A stretch of 64,000 nt of DNA, from positions 2,790,001 to 2,854,000 of the forward strand of contig NZ_CP099546.1 of NCBI RefSeq assembly GCF_023973145.1, read 5' to 3'. The notes under the pieces are model-generated. The model made no database searches. It was given only the letters and a program-made list of their open reading frames with translations, and had not been told where the DNA came from. Position 1 is the first letter of the stretch. Every line of letters starts with the position of its first letter. Source of the stretch: Natronosalvus vescus (GTDB lineage: Archaea > Halobacteriota > Halobacteria > Halobacteriales > Natrialbaceae). Shown here piece after piece: positions 9,285-18,468 of the stretch. Position numbers and translations under genes: made by a program.

Positions 9285-11471
9285 ATGACTATCGAGCCCA
9301 AACGGGAACTCACCAGCGTCGACCTGGCAGCCCTCGTCGGCGAACTCGGCACCTACGAGGGGGCGAAAGTCGACAAGGCTTACCTCTATGGCGACGATCT
9401 CGTTCGTCTCAAGATGCGCGACTTCGACCGCGGGCGGGTGGAACTACTGATCGAGGTCGGTGAGCAAAAACGAGTCCAGACCCTCTCGCCCGAACGGGTG
9501 CCCGATGCACCCGGGCGGCCACCGCAGTTCGCGATGATGCTTCGCAACCGACTTTCCGGCGCTGACTTCGTCGGCGTCGAGCAGTACGAGTTCGATCGCA
9601 TCCTCGAGTTCGTCTTCGACCGCGAAGACGGCGTTACCCGCATCATCGTCGAACTCTTCGGCCAGGGGAACGTCGCCGTCACCGACAGCGAGTACGAGGT
9701 GATCGACTGCCTCGAGACCGTTCGACTGAAATCCCGGACGGTCGTCCCGGGATCGCGCTATGAGTTCCCGGAATCGCGGGTCAACCCGCTCACGATCTCG
9801 CGCGAGGCGTTCGATCACTCCATGGACGACTCCGACACCGACGTCGTGCGAACGCTCGCGACCCAGCTCAACTTCGGCGGGCTCTACGCCGAAGAGCTCT
9901 GTACGCGTGCTGGCGTCGAGAAGACCCTCGATATCGAGGACGCCGGCGAGGACGAGTACGAACGGCTCTACGAGGCGATCGAACGGCTGGCGATCGATCT
10001 CCGAAACGGGCAGGTCGAGCCACGGGTGTACCTCGAGGATGGCGACGACGGCGAGAGCGAAGCCAACGAGACTAACGATGCGGGAACGAGCGCGGAACCA
10101 GCGGACGAAACCGCCGCAAACAACCACGTCGTCGACGTGACGCCGTTCCCGCTCGAGGAACGCAACGTGTTGCCCAGCGAGCCCTACGACACGTTTCTGG
10201 ACGCACTCGAGGAGTACTTCCTTCGGCTGGAACTCGAGGACGACGAACCCGATCCGCGGGCCCAGCGACCGGATTTCGAAGAACAGATCGCGAAACACCA
10301 GCGAATCATCGACCAGCAGGAGGGGGCCATCGCGGGCTTCGACGAGCAAGCAGAAGCCGAACGCGAGAAGGCCGAACTGCTGTACGCTCACTACGGCACG
10401 GTCGACGACCTCCTGTCGACGGTTCGGTCGGCGAGAGCCGACGGCGTTCCCTGGGGTGAGATCGCCGGCCGTCTCGACGAGGCTAAAGAGCAGGGGATGG
10501 ACGCCGCCCAACCGTTCGTCGACGTCAACGGCAAGGAGGGTACGGTGACGATCCGCCTCGAGGGCGACCCAATTACCCTCCTCGTCGAGGACGGCGTGGA
10601 GAAGAACGCAGACCGCCTCTACACCGAGGCCAAGCGTATCGCGGAGAAAAAAGAGGGTGCGCTCGCGGCCATCGAGGACACCCGCGAGGAGCTCGCGGAG
10701 ATCAAACGGCGCCGCGACGAGTGGGAGGCTGACGACGGGCCGGAGACCGACGATATCGACGAAGAGGCGGATCAACGCGACTGGCTCGCCGAACCCTCGG
10801 TGCCGGTTCGCGAAAACGAACAGTGGTACGAGCGGTTTCGCTGGTTCCACACGAGCGACGGGTTCCTCGTCATCGGCGGGCGAAACGCCGATCAGAACGA
10901 GGAACTGGTCAAGAAGTACCTCGAACGCGGCGATAAGGTGTTACACACGCAGGCCCACGGCGGGCCCGTGACGGTGTTGAAGGCGACCGACCCGAGCGAG
11001 GCGTCCTCGAAGGACATCGAGATTCCGGAGAGCAGCGTCGAGGAGGCTGCCCAGTTCGCCGTCTCCTACTCGTCAGTCTGGAAGGACGGCCGGTACGCGG
11101 GCGACGTCTACGTGGTCGACTCCGATCAGGTCTCGAAGACGCCCGAAAGCGGCGAGTACCTCGAGAAAGGCGGGTTCGCCATCCGTGGCGACCGCAGGTA
11201 CCTCGACGACACGCCGGTCGGCGTCGCCGTCGGCATCCAGTGTGAACCCTACACCCGCGTGATCGGCGGACCGCCGTCGGCCATCGAGGCGGTCGCGGTG
11301 ACGACGATTCGGGTCGAACCGGGTCGGTTCGCCCAGGCCGACGCGGCGAAACGGATTTACCGCGAACTCCGTGAGCGGTTCACCGACGAATCGTTCGTCA
11401 GAAAGATCGCCAGCCCGGATCAGATCGCCCACTTCCTGCCACCGGGTGGGAGCCGGCTGCTCGAAGAGTAA
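9285..11471 (+). CDS. rqcH: Ribosome rescue factor RqcH (NEMF/Tae2/FbpA-like, NFACT family)
   Basis: 728 residues, the usual archaeal length. The N-terminus (KRELTSVDLAALVGELG) is the NFACT-N domain. A coiled-coil middle (about residues 325-370 and 445-480) is rich in Glu/Lys. The C-terminal NFACT-R (DUF814) domain begins near WYERFRWFHTSDGFLVIGG, with HTQAHGGPVTVLK. The family binds the large ribosomal subunit carrying a stalled peptidyl-tRNA and directs C-terminal tailing of the nascent chain. An acidic Asn/Asp-rich insert (about residues 248-280) is a typical halophilic linker. Single gene or downstream of the zinc-ribbon gene. Confidence 0.93.
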   Translation: MTIEPKRELTSVDLAALVGELGTYEGAKVDKAYLYGDDLVRLKMRDFDRGRVELLIEVGEQKRVQTLSPERVPDAPGRPPQFAMMLRNRLSGADFVGVEQYEFDRILEFVFDREDGVTRIIVELFGQGNVAVTDSEYEVIDCLETVRLKSRTVVPGSRYEFPESRVNPLTISREAFDHSMDDSDTDVVRTLATQLNFGGLYAEELCTRAGVEKTLDIEDAGEDEYERLYEAIERLAIDLRNGQVEPRVYLEDGDDGESEANETNDAGTSAEPADETAANNHVVDVTPFPLEERNVLPSEPYDTFLDALEEYFLRLELEDDEPDPRAQRPDFEEQIAKHQRIIDQQEGAIAGFDEQAEAEREKAELLYAHYGTVDDLLSTVRSARADGVPWGEIAGRLDEAKEQGMDAAQPFVDVNGKEGTVTIRLEGDPITLLVEDGVEKNADRLYTEAKRIAEKKEGALAAIEDTREELAEIKRRRDEWEADDGPETDDIDEEADQRDWLAEPSVPVRENEQWYERFRWFHTSDGFLVIGGRNADQNEELVKKYLERGDKVLHTQAHGGPVTVLKATDPSEASSKDIEIPESSVEEAAQFAVSYSSVWKDGRYAGDVYVVDSDQVSKTPESGEYLEKGGFAIRGDRRYLDDTPVGVAVGIQCEPYTRVIGGPPSAIEAVAVTTIRVEPGRFAQADAAKRIYRELRERFTDESFVRKIASPDQIAHFLPPGGSRLLEE

Positions 11472-11521
11472 GACGGGTTCGCCTGACCTGTTTGCCTGGC
11501 ACGTGAGCCACCCGAGGCGAT

Positions 11522-11809
11522 TTACAAATTGGCTTCGAACGACTGATCCTGTGAGTGTGTCTCCTCGGCCGCGTCGCTCGCCAGCGGTGTCAGCCGAACC
11601 GTATCAGGCCCCTCGAGCGTGACGAGATAGCCCGCATATTCGAAGGAGATGGTGACGGTGGACTGGCCGGCCCGGGATCGAAAGAGCGCCTCGAGCGCGT
11701 CGACGTCGACCGATTCGTACAGGGGTGGCTCGACTTCGAGGGGGTCTATTCCCTTCCGTTCGGCAACCGTTTCGATGATCGCGAGCCCAGTCCGATGATC
11801 CTGCTCCAT
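11522..11809 (-). CDS. HalOD1 (halobacterial output domain 1) protein
   Basis: 95 residues made only of a HalOD1 domain. It has the pattern ETVAERKGIDPLEVEPPLYESVD split over two helices, then DALEALF and a C-terminal beta region (VTISFEYAGYLVTLEG). In haloarchaea this domain occurs alone or as the output of response regulators. Its molecular role is unknown. The open frame continues well upstream, but the homologous part begins at the ATG at 11809. It is divergent from ilvD, with 173 bp between the starts. Confidence 0.82.
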   Translation of the reverse strand: MEQDHRTGLAIIETVAERKGIDPLEVEPPLYESVDVDALEALFRSRAGQSTVTISFEYAGYLVTLEGPDTVRLTPLASDAAEETHSQDQSFEANL

Positions 11810-11953
11810 AACCAAGGTAGCCAACAGTAGATCGTAAAAATCCCGTTGATACTTGCGTGATAGGTGTCCGACGCCTGTCAGCCACCCGTCACCGGTGCCG
11901 TCGATGTTCGGGAATCGTTCGGGGACGGTGCAATGATTGACCGAGGGGGGTGA

Positions 11954-11959
11954 CTTATG
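11954..11959 (+). promoter_or_regulatory. TATA-like box of ilvD
   Basis: CTTATG centred about 27 bp before the ATG at 11983, consistent with a leaderless ilvD transcript and with that start over an upstream in-frame codon. Confidence 0.45.
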
Positions 11960-11982
11960 CACGCTCGACGCAAGAAGCGACC

Positions 11983-13725
11983 ATGAGCAGTGACGACGTG
12001 TTCGATCACGGAAAGGACGAGCGCCTCCAGAGTCGCGACGTGACGGAGGGGGCCGACCGAGCACCCCACCGGGCGATGTTTCGAGCGATGGGGTTCGACG
12101 ACGCCGACTTCGGATCACCGATGATCGGCGTGGCGAACCCGGCGGCGGACATCACGCCCTGTAACGTCCACCTCGACGACGTTGCCGCGTCGGCGCTCGA
12201 GGGCGTCGACGACGCTGGCGGGATGCCGATCGAGTTCGGTACGATCACGATTTCGGATGCCATCTCGATGGGCACCGAGGGGATGAAGGCCTCACTAATC
12301 TCGCGGGAACTCATCGCCGACAGCGTCGAACTCGTGGCCTTCGGCGAACGGATGGACGGCCTCGTCACCGTCGCCGGCTGTGACAAGAACCTCCCCGGAA
12401 TGATGCTGGCGGCGATCCGAACCGACCTCCCCAGCGTCTTCCTCTACGGCGGGTCGATCATGCCCGGCCAGCACGACGGACGCGACGTCACCATCGTCCA
12501 GGTGTTCGAGGGCGTCGGGGCCCACGCCACCGGCGAGATGGACGCCGACGAACTCGACGACCTCGAGCGCCACGCCTGCCCCGGTGCCGGTTCCTGTGGC
12601 GGAATGTTCACGGCGAACACCATGGCTTCGATTTCCGAAGCATTAGGGCTGGCCCCGCTCGGAAGTGCGTCGCCACCCGCGGAGGACGAGGAGCGCTATA
12701 CGGTCGCCGAGCGCGCCGGCGAACTCGCCGTCGAGGTCGTTGCGGAGAACCGTCGCCCCTCGGACATCCTCTCGCGGAAATCGTTTGAGAACGCCATTGC
12801 CCTCCAGACGGCCATCGGTGGCTCGACCAACGGCGTCCTCCACCTGCTCGCGCTCGCCCGCGAGGCGGACGTCGACCTCGAAATCGGGGACTTCGACGAC
12901 ATCTCGAAACGCACCCCCAAAATCGCCGACTTGCAGCCAGGCGGCGACAGTGTGATGAACGACCTCCACGAGATCGGCGGTGTCCCGGTCGTCATCCGTC
13001 GGTTGCTCGGGGCAGACCTCTTTCACGGCGACGCGATGACCGTAACGGGGCGGACGATCGAAGCGGAACTCGCTCACCTCGAGGAGACGGGCGCGCTAGC
13101 AGCGAGCGACGAGACGGTCGACGCGCCGTTCCTCTACACGGTTGACGAGCCCAAAGAGGCGGAGGGGGCGATCAAGATCCTCGAGGGGAATCTCGCTCCC
13201 GACGGTGCGGTGTTGAAAGTAACGGGGGACGACGCGTTCCACCACGAGGGGCCGGCACGCATCTTCGAAAACGAGGAGGACGCGATGGCGTACGTCCAGG
13301 AGGGCCACATCGAGAGCGGCGACGTGATCGTCATCCGGAACGAGGGGCCACGCGGCGGCCCGGGCATGCGCGAGATGCTCGGCGTCACCGCGGCCGTCGT
13401 CGGCGCTGGTCACGAGGACGACGTGGCGCTCATCACCGACGGCCGATTCTCCGGTGCCACACGGGGGCCGATGATCGGCCACGTGGCCCCGGAAGCGTTC
13501 GTTGGCGGCCCAATCGGCGTGCTCGAAGACGGGGACGTGATCACGGTCGACATCCCCGACCGGACGCTGGCCGTCGACCTCGATGACGACGAACTCGAGG
13601 CCCGCCGGGACGTGTGGGAACGCCCAGAACCGGCCTACGAGGGAGGCGTGCTGGCGAAGTACTGTCGTGACTTCGACTCGGCTGCCAACGGTGCCGTAAC
13701 GAACCCGCGGTTGACTCGAGATTGA
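11983..13725 (+). CDS. ilvD: Dihydroxy-acid dehydratase
   Basis: 580 residues. IlvD dehydrates 2,3-dihydroxy-3-methylbutanoate and its isoleucine counterpart to the 2-oxo acids, using an iron-sulphur cluster. Cluster motifs are visible: [12 protein letters not shown] (Cys near residue 129) and [16 protein letters not shown] further conserved segment, [15 protein letters not shown], and the C-terminal [10 protein letters not shown] region are also present. Length and motif order are normal. It is not next to other ilv genes here. The upstream in-frame start at 11950 is less likely, given the TATA-like box. Confidence 0.96.
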   Translation: MSSDDVFDHGKDERLQSRDVTEGADRAPHRAMFRAMGFDDADFGSPMIGVANPAADITPCNVHLDDVAASALEGVDDAGGMPIEFGTITISDAISMGTEGMKASLISRELIADSVELVAFGERMDGLVTVAGCDKNLPGMMLAAIRTDLPSVFLYGGSIMPGQHDGRDVTIVQVFEGVGAHATGEMDADELDDLERHACPGAGSCGGMFTANTMASISEALGLAPLGSASPPAEDEERYTVAERAGELAVEVVAENRRPSDILSRKSFENAIALQTAIGGSTNGVLHLLALAREADVDLEIGDFDDISKRTPKIADLQPGGDSVMNDLHEIGGVPVVIRRLLGADLFHGDAMTVTGRTIEAELAHLEETGALAASDETVDAPFLYTVDEPKEAEGAIKILEGNLAPDGAVLKVTGDDAFHHEGPARIFENEEDAMAYVQEGHIESGDVIVIRNEGPRGGPGMREMLGVTAAVVGAGHEDDVALITDGRFSGATRGPMIGHVAPEAFVGGPIGVLEDGDVITVDIPDRTLAVDLDDDELEARRDVWERPEPAYEGGVLAKYCRDFDSAANGAVTNPRLTRD

Positions 13726-13843
13726 GTCCTGCATCGATTGGTACACCCACCCGTCTCCTTCCCGACGGCTACGACGTCTTGTTCATATGAAGGAGGTTTG
13801 GCTATGTGAAGGGTGCCCGTCGATTCGTGCCGCCACCCGTGAA

Positions 13844-13853
13844 TTTAAATATA
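13844..13853 (+). promoter_or_regulatory. TATA box of the 75-residue protein gene
   Basis: TTTAAATATA centred about 30 bp upstream of the ATG at 13879, in the middle of an AT-rich patch within GC-rich sequence. Confidence 0.65.
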
Positions 13854-13878
13854 ATGGTGGCCATTGATATCATTGGAC

Positions 13879-14106
13879 ATGGCAACGAGTGACAGCCAAC
13901 CCGTTCCGGGACCGATCACCCTCCGCCAGTTGTCGACCGTCGACGATCACCGCTCGGTTCGTCACCTCGACGAGTTGAGCGACGACGCCCTCGAGCGATT
14001 TCTCGAGCTAGCTGACGGCAACACCACGGTGACCATCGACGAGACCGACCTGGCTGTCGGCGAGGTGATCGTGTTCACCGACTACTATCTGATCTCGTCG
14101 GTCTGA
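13879..14106 (+). CDS. Small conserved haloarchaeal protein, function unknown
   Basis: 75 residues, acidic, with no cysteines and no membrane segment. A helical charged part (RHLDELSDDALERFLEL) is followed by strand-like sequence ending VIVFTDYYLISSV. I do not recognise the family. It has a clear TATA box at the leaderless distance from the ATG, and halophile-like acidic composition and codon use, so I regard it as a real gene. An alternative TTG start five codons upstream is not needed. Confidence 0.7.
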   Translation: MATSDSQPVPGPITLRQLSTVDDHRSVRHLDELSDDALERFLELADGNTTVTIDETDLAVGEVIVFTDYYLISSV

Positions 14107-14247
14107 GAACTCGTTTTGGTTGCACTGCGCTCACATCCACTTGTTTCTGGACGCCCCTGAGCGACAGCCACCGTCGACGACCCCGGTCGGATCCACCGTC
14201 CTCGGGCGTATCGAAGCCGTTTTCCGGGGTGCGCGACAACGCCGTGT

Positions 14248-14658
14248 ATGAACGGCGGAAGCGATATGACGCTCGCGTTCGAACTCGAGGCCCTGAAAGC
14301 GGTGGCCTCCCCGGAGGCCGTCTTCGACGACGCCCGGGGCTGGAGTTCCTACGTGGGGGTCGTCTCCGAGGAGCCGACGTACGTCGTCACGAACTTCACG
14401 CGAAAGAACAGGGTCAGACAGGACTTCTTCTCCGGCCCACGCGGGAAAGCCGAGAGCTTAGAGAGCGTCAAACGCCAGTTCGACACCGAGCGACACGTGT
14501 TCGTCGGTGTCGATGACGCGGACGAAGCACTGGCCGAGGAGGTCGGCTGGGAGTTCCTCCACGTCGAGGACGCCGCGGAGGCCGCCGAGTGGACGCTCGC
14601 CAGCGATCAGTCTGCCTCGATCGACGCCGAGGAGGACGTCCGCGACGACTGGCCATAG
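14248..14658 (+). CDS. Conserved haloarchaeal protein, function unknown (possibly DUF7124)
   Basis: 136 residues, soluble and acidic. Recognisable conserved blocks are GWSSYVGVVSE, YVVTNFTRKNRVRQDFFSGPRGKAESLE and VFVGVDDADEALAEEVGWEF. The basic NFTRKNRVRQDFF stretch in an otherwise acidic protein suggests contact with a nucleotide or nucleic acid, but that is only inference. I recall this as a haloarchaeal DUF (DUF7124). Its stop codon abuts the ATG of the next membrane protein with no gap, so the two are almost certainly co-transcribed. Confidence 0.75.
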   Translation: MNGGSDMTLAFELEALKAVASPEAVFDDARGWSSYVGVVSEEPTYVVTNFTRKNRVRQDFFSGPRGKAESLESVKRQFDTERHVFVGVDDADEALAEEVGWEFLHVEDAAEAAEWTLASDQSASIDAEEDVRDDWP

Positions 14659-15615
14659 ATGACGGGGCTGTCGGTTCTCGAGGCGATCGACGAGGCGTTC
14701 GCCCGCGTGAGCGACCGCCGGGCCGGCCTCGGGTTCGCCGCCGTGTTCCTCACCCAGCTACTGATGCTCGTCGGCATCCAGAGCCAGGTCGAAGCCCAGC
14801 GCGACGAACTCGCAGACGAGGAACTCCCCTTCGGTGCCGACCTCGAGATGCTCCCCGAGCAGTTGCCGCTGGCGCTCGAGATCCCCCTGGGCGTATCGAC
14901 ACTGCTCTGGCTCACCATGCTGGTCGGATTCGTCACTGCCTCTGTCGTCGCGTTTCGGTTGCTGGTTCGCCCGGATTCAGGCGCATCGGGAATCGATTCT
15001 GATGACCTCTCTCACGACGCGTCGGCGACGGATGCCCGTTCGTGGGACACCGAATCGGAAACCACGACCTCGAGCGAAGAGCCCCATTCCTCGGTCACGT
15101 CTACTACCGTCACGGAAGCCCCACCGGATACCGAAGAACGGAGTGCATCACGACCGGCGTGGAACGAGGCACTCGCACGAACGACGCTCTCGGCGTTCGC
15201 CGCAGCGGTGCTCGGATCGATGCTCGTAAGCCTCGGGCTGGCTCTGCTCGTGGTTCCGGGACTCGTCGTCGCGACAGCCTTCGCGTTCACTCATCCCTAC
15301 CTGGCAACCGAACGCGTGGGCGTCATCGAGGCGATGAAACGCAGCCTCGAGCTGGTTCGTGGCTCCTGGATCAAGGTGTTCGCGCTGCTCGTGGTCATCG
15401 TCATGAGCTTCATCACGATCAGTTCCCTCGGGGCGTTCGCCGTCGCCGCTCTCCAGGCGTACCCTCTCGCCGGCGAACTCGCGAACGTGGCGCTCACCGC
15501 GCTGGCCTGGCTGTTCGCGCTCGCAATCCTCGCGAGCGGGTTCGACCAGCTCGAGCACGCGCAGGCACAGGAAGACGCCAGGTGGGAGGGCATCGACGAC
15601 GAACTCTTGCCATAA
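14659..15615 (+). CDS. Multi-pass membrane protein, function unknown
   Basis: 318 residues. Hydrophobic segments lie near residues 20-38, 75-100, 175-215 (a long GSMLVSLGLALLVVPG-type stretch), 235-265 and 275-300. A polar Ser/Thr/Asp-rich loop separates the first pair from the rest (about residues 112-170). The segment VGVIEAMKRSLELVRGSW resembles the amphipathic repeats of small membrane proteins of the DUF7544/DUF7847 kind, which sit near transport or glycerophospholipid functions. I cannot assign it. It starts immediately after the stop of the upstream gene and is followed 43 bp later by the DUF5815 gene. Confidence 0.75.
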   Translation: MTGLSVLEAIDEAFARVSDRRAGLGFAAVFLTQLLMLVGIQSQVEAQRDELADEELPFGADLEMLPEQLPLALEIPLGVSTLLWLTMLVGFVTASVVAFRLLVRPDSGASGIDSDDLSHDASATDARSWDTESETTTSSEEPHSSVTSTTVTEAPPDTEERSASRPAWNEALARTTLSAFAAAVLGSMLVSLGLALLVVPGLVVATAFAFTHPYLATERVGVIEAMKRSLELVRGSWIKVFALLVVIVMSFITISSLGAFAVAALQAYPLAGELANVALTALAWLFALAILASGFDQLEHAQAQEDARWEGIDDELLP

Positions 15616-15658
15616 CGCAGTCGTCGGGCTTATCACCGTCCCCTTCCAAACGAACCCG

Positions 15659-16192
15659 ATGGCCGAACCTCGCGTCCCGGGTGACGACACGCGAACGCTC
15701 GAATTGCCCTGTGGACGGACGCTCGACCCACATGACATCGACCTCGGTATGCGAGAGTACAACTGTTCCTGTGGCGACCGCCACGCCGTCGTCACCGACG
15801 TCCATCCACCCTCGAGATTCGTTCCGGAGTCGCTCGTCGCCGTGTTACGGGAGACGGTCGACACCGCCGACGACTTCGACGAGTTCGGCACCCCTCACCT
15901 GCTCGGGATCGTCATGGAGGAGTTCCCAGAGAAGGTGGTCGTCCACGACGCGGCCGAAGACGGTGCCGTCGGCTACACGCTGTTGTGGGTCACCGACTTC
16001 GACTCACGCCGTCTCCACGTGATCGTCGTCGAGTTGATCGTCGAACTGATGGAACACGCGATCAGCCACGCCGAGGACGGCGACGCGATTACCGAGTTCG
16101 AGAGCCAGATGCTCGAGTTCGACGTCGAATCGTTCGTCGACGAGTACCGACAGCTTCGGGACTTCGAGAGCGAACACGACGCGCCGGTTTGA
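15659..16192 (+). CDS. DUF5815 family protein
   Basis: 177 residues. The N-terminus carries CGRTLDP and YNCSCGDRHAVV, a probable zinc-binding Cys cluster (C..CxC). A soluble helical region follows (LLGIVMEEFPEKVVVHD, VIVVELIVELMEHAI). It resembles haloarchaeal DUF5815 proteins, whose role is unknown. A TTATC element lies about 27 bp before the ATG, so it may have its own promoter as well as being read from the upstream genes. Confidence 0.75.
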   Translation: MAEPRVPGDDTRTLELPCGRTLDPHDIDLGMREYNCSCGDRHAVVTDVHPPSRFVPESLVAVLRETVDTADDFDEFGTPHLLGIVMEEFPEKVVVHDAAEDGAVGYTLLWVTDFDSRRLHVIVVELIVELMEHAISHAEDGDAITEFESQMLEFDVESFVDEYRQLRDFESEHDAPV

Positions 16193-16290
16193 TCAAAGGG
16201 CAGCGTTGCTGACACGTTCTCACGCACACCCACATCTCCGCCCCTATCCGGTGGGGGAACGTTTTTCTCGTCGCGGTTCAACCTCCGCAC

Positions 16291-16581
16291 ATGAGCGATT
16301 TCGACCTCGACCTCCGAACCGTCGAGGAACACATCGACGACGAACTCGAGCTCGAAGGGAGCATCCTCCTCGACGTGCTCGACGGATCGAAACCCCCGGA
16401 GGAGTGGCTCGAGGCCATCGGGGCAGGAAACGTACTGGTGTTGAACGTCAAGGGCGACGTCAACGAATTGGCGGCGGGCTTCGCGCGCGACATCAAGGAA
16501 TCGGGCGGCAGTCTGGTGCACTTCCGCGGGTTTTTGATCGTTGCGCCGCCGGGTGTCGACGTGGATACGAGCCGGTTGTGA
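16291..16581 (+). CDS. DUF5779 family protein
   Basis: 96 residues, with the pattern GSILLDVLDGSKPPEEWLEAIG and VLVLNVKGDVNELAAGFARDIK followed by HFRGFLIVAPPGVDVD. It has no cysteines or membrane segments. It matches what I recall of the haloarchaeal DUF5779 family. The compact alpha/beta pattern with a glycine-rich VKGDVN turn is suggestive of a binding domain, but the role is not known. Confidence 0.75.
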   Translation: MSDFDLDLRTVEEHIDDELELEGSILLDVLDGSKPPEEWLEAIGAGNVLVLNVKGDVNELAAGFARDIKESGGSLVHFRGFLIVAPPGVDVDTSRL

Positions 16582-16663
16582 GCCGGTTGAGCGGTGGTCT
16601 CGAGCGCCCTCGAGCGTTTTTCGTGCGCTCGGTCGCTCTGCTTCCCTGGATGCCGAGTGCCGG

Positions 16664-17440
16664 CTATCCCTCTCCAGACTCCACCAGAAACGTCAGGTGG
16701 TGTCCGTCCGGATCGCGAGCGACGAGTCGCGAGTCGGTTCGCTCGAGCGAACACACGTTCCTCCCGAGTGCTTTTTCCACCGCTTCGAGATCGTCCGTCT
16801 CGAATCCCAGATCGACATGGAGGCCGCCTCTGGCATCGGCCAGCCCGAGCTGTGGCTCCCAGAGCTCGAGCGCCATCGGGCCGTTCATCCTGACCCGTTG
16901 GCGGTCGTCGCCCCGGTCGACCGTTTCGAATCCCAGTTCGGCATAGCGGGCTTCGGCAGCCTCGAGATCGGCGACCTCGAGGACGATCTCGAAGATGCCG
17001 TCGATCCCCGGCCCGGCCACCTCGGTCTGTCCCAGCTCGACGCAGTTCCCGTCGGGATCGTACAGGTACAACGAGCGAGCGTCGCCAAAGGTGTGTTCGT
17101 CGAGGTCGTAGGCACCATCGAGGCGCTCCCACCAGTCGTCGTACTCAGCGGCCGGAATCGAACACGCGAAGTGGGTGTGGACGCCCCCACGAGGGAGCGA
17201 CGTGGGTCGCCGGAGGACGATATCGCTCTCACCAGCCCGAAAGACGACGGCGTCGCCCTCGCCATCATTCGTATCGGTACTGATCCCGTCGTCGGTATCG
17301 GTGGCGCCTGAAGCAGCTACCAGTGCGGGATGGGAACGCCCATCCAGTCGAACTGACAGCTCGAGCGTCTCCTCGTAAAATCGACGGGCGGGCTCGAGGT
17401 ACTTGACCTCGAGTCCGAGCCAGGCCAGCCCAGTCAGCAT
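16664..17440 (-). CDS. VOC-family (glyoxalase / extradiol dioxygenase-like) protein
   Basis: 258 residues made of two vicinal-oxygen-chelate modules. The first covers about residues 1-130 (ARRFYEETLELSV, then HTHFACSIPAAEYDDW and YLYDPDGNCVELGQ). The second covers about residues 140-258 (FEIVLEVADLEAAEARYAEL, then DPDGHHLTF). DPDGN.VEL with nearby His and Glu is the metal-ligand pattern of the fold. The enzyme would act on a small metabolite through a divalent metal. The substrate cannot be predicted. It is convergent with the DUF5779 gene. Confidence 0.85.
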   Translation of the reverse strand: MLTGLAWLGLEVKYLEPARRFYEETLELSVRLDGRSHPALVAASGATDTDDGISTDTNDGEGDAVVFRAGESDIVLRRPTSLPRGGVHTHFACSIPAAEYDDWWERLDGAYDLDEHTFGDARSLYLYDPDGNCVELGQTEVAGPGIDGIFEIVLEVADLEAAEARYAELGFETVDRGDDRQRVRMNGPMALELWEPQLGLADARGGLHVDLGFETDDLEAVEKALGRNVCSLERTDSRLVARDPDGHHLTFLVESGEG

Positions 17441-17535
17441 ACGTGGGGATACTCAGGGGGGCCACAAAGTCCCATCGACGGGTGCTGTCACCGATGCGAG
17501 GGAGCACCCACCCACATCGAAGCGAGGTATCGTCC

Positions 17536-17613
17536 CAACTGAACCGATTCAGACGCCGATCGCAGACTCGTCTTGCGATCTGGTGTACATTGACTTTTGG
17601 AGGCTACTATAGC
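17536..17613 (+). repeat. 78-bp hairpin-bearing element, copy 1
   Basis: This intergenic segment, read on the plus strand, matches 20432-20509 read on the minus strand at 61 of 78 positions without a gap (hand count). It contains a 7-bp stem, GATCGCA / TGCGATC (17558-17564 and 17574-17580), with a 9-base loop. A conserved ACATTGACT block follows, and the element ends in GGCTACTATAGC. The flanks are not related, so the edges are sharp. It ends about 63 bp before the ATG of the gene at 17677, upstream of that gene's own TATA-like box. Confidence 0.75.
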
Positions 17614-17646
17614 AAACAAACACATTGTGTTGCATTCGAGGCGACG

Positions 17647-17653
17647 TTTATTA
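17647..17653 (+). promoter_or_regulatory. TATA-like box of the MBL-like gene
   Basis: TTTATTA centred 27 bp before the ATG at 17677. It supports a leaderless transcript and that start codon. Confidence 0.55.
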
Positions 17654-17676
17654 GCGTGGCGCTCTAACCATCGCCT

Positions 17677-18360
17677 ATGAGCTTTCGTGTCGACGGACGA
17701 GCGACTGACCTACAGGAAATCGACCGGTTCGACGGCGGTGTCGGCTGGATCGCTCACCCCGAAGAAACGATGCAGCGGGCCAGTCACGCCCTCGAGTTCG
17801 ACGGCAAGGTCTGGGTGTTCGACCCCGTGGACGCCGACGGTCTCGACGAGTTGCTCAGCTCCCTCGGCGAGGTCGCTGGCGTTGTCGTCACGGTGGATCG
17901 TCACAAACGCGATGCGGGAGCAATCGCCAAACGCCACGAGGTTCCGGTCTACCTACCGACCTGGTTCGACGGCGTAAGCGAAACGCTCGGCGCGCCCGTA
18001 ACCCGTTACGAGGACGAACTCGCCGACACCGGCCTCGAGGCAATCGTCCTCAAGGACAGTCGAACCTGGCAGGAAGTCGGCTTCTACGATCCCATCCGTG
18101 GGACGTTGCTCGTCCACGAATCGCTCGGGACGGCCCCGTACTTCCGCGCCGGGGACGAACCCCTCGGCGTCCATCCGATGCGCCGACTGACGCCACCCAG
18201 GGCGACCCTGAGTGGCTATCACCCCGAACGGATTCTCGTCGGCCACGGCGAGGGAATCATGACGGACGCCTCACGCGTGCTGAACGAGACCCTCGACGAA
18301 TCGCGAAAGCGGACGCCGCGCGCCTATGCGGGGGCGGTTCGCCAGTTCTTGCCGTTCTGA
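17677..18360 (+). CDS. Degenerate MBL-fold-like protein, function unknown
   Basis: 227 residues. The layout resembles a metallo-beta-lactamase-fold protein: a hydrophobic strand KVWVFDPVDADGLDELL, a following VVVTVDRHKRDAGAIAKRH where the HxHxDH motif is expected, and a late RILVGHGEGI strand with His-Gly. The classical metal motif is reduced to D-R-H-K-R-D-A, so metal binding is doubtful. Acidic, soluble, with no signal peptide. It sits between the first 78-bp element and phoU, in the same direction as the next two genes. Confidence 0.65.
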   Translation: MSFRVDGRATDLQEIDRFDGGVGWIAHPEETMQRASHALEFDGKVWVFDPVDADGLDELLSSLGEVAGVVVTVDRHKRDAGAIAKRHEVPVYLPTWFDGVSETLGAPVTRYEDELADTGLEAIVLKDSRTWQEVGFYDPIRGTLLVHESLGTAPYFRAGDEPLGVHPMRRLTPPRATLSGYHPERILVGHGEGIMTDASRVLNETLDESRKRTPRAYAGAVRQFLPF

Positions 18361-18468
18361 GATCGCCAGTTTTTCACTCCCGTCCCTGTTTCCACTCCGC
18401 TACATCGAGGGTGGAACCCAACCCATGCCGGGAACAAGTCTTTGTACACGACTCGAGAAGTATCACCC

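Noticed and set aside
9444-10850. 468-codon minus-strand open frame over rqcH
   Set aside because: Antisense of a well-conserved gene; composition without motifs.
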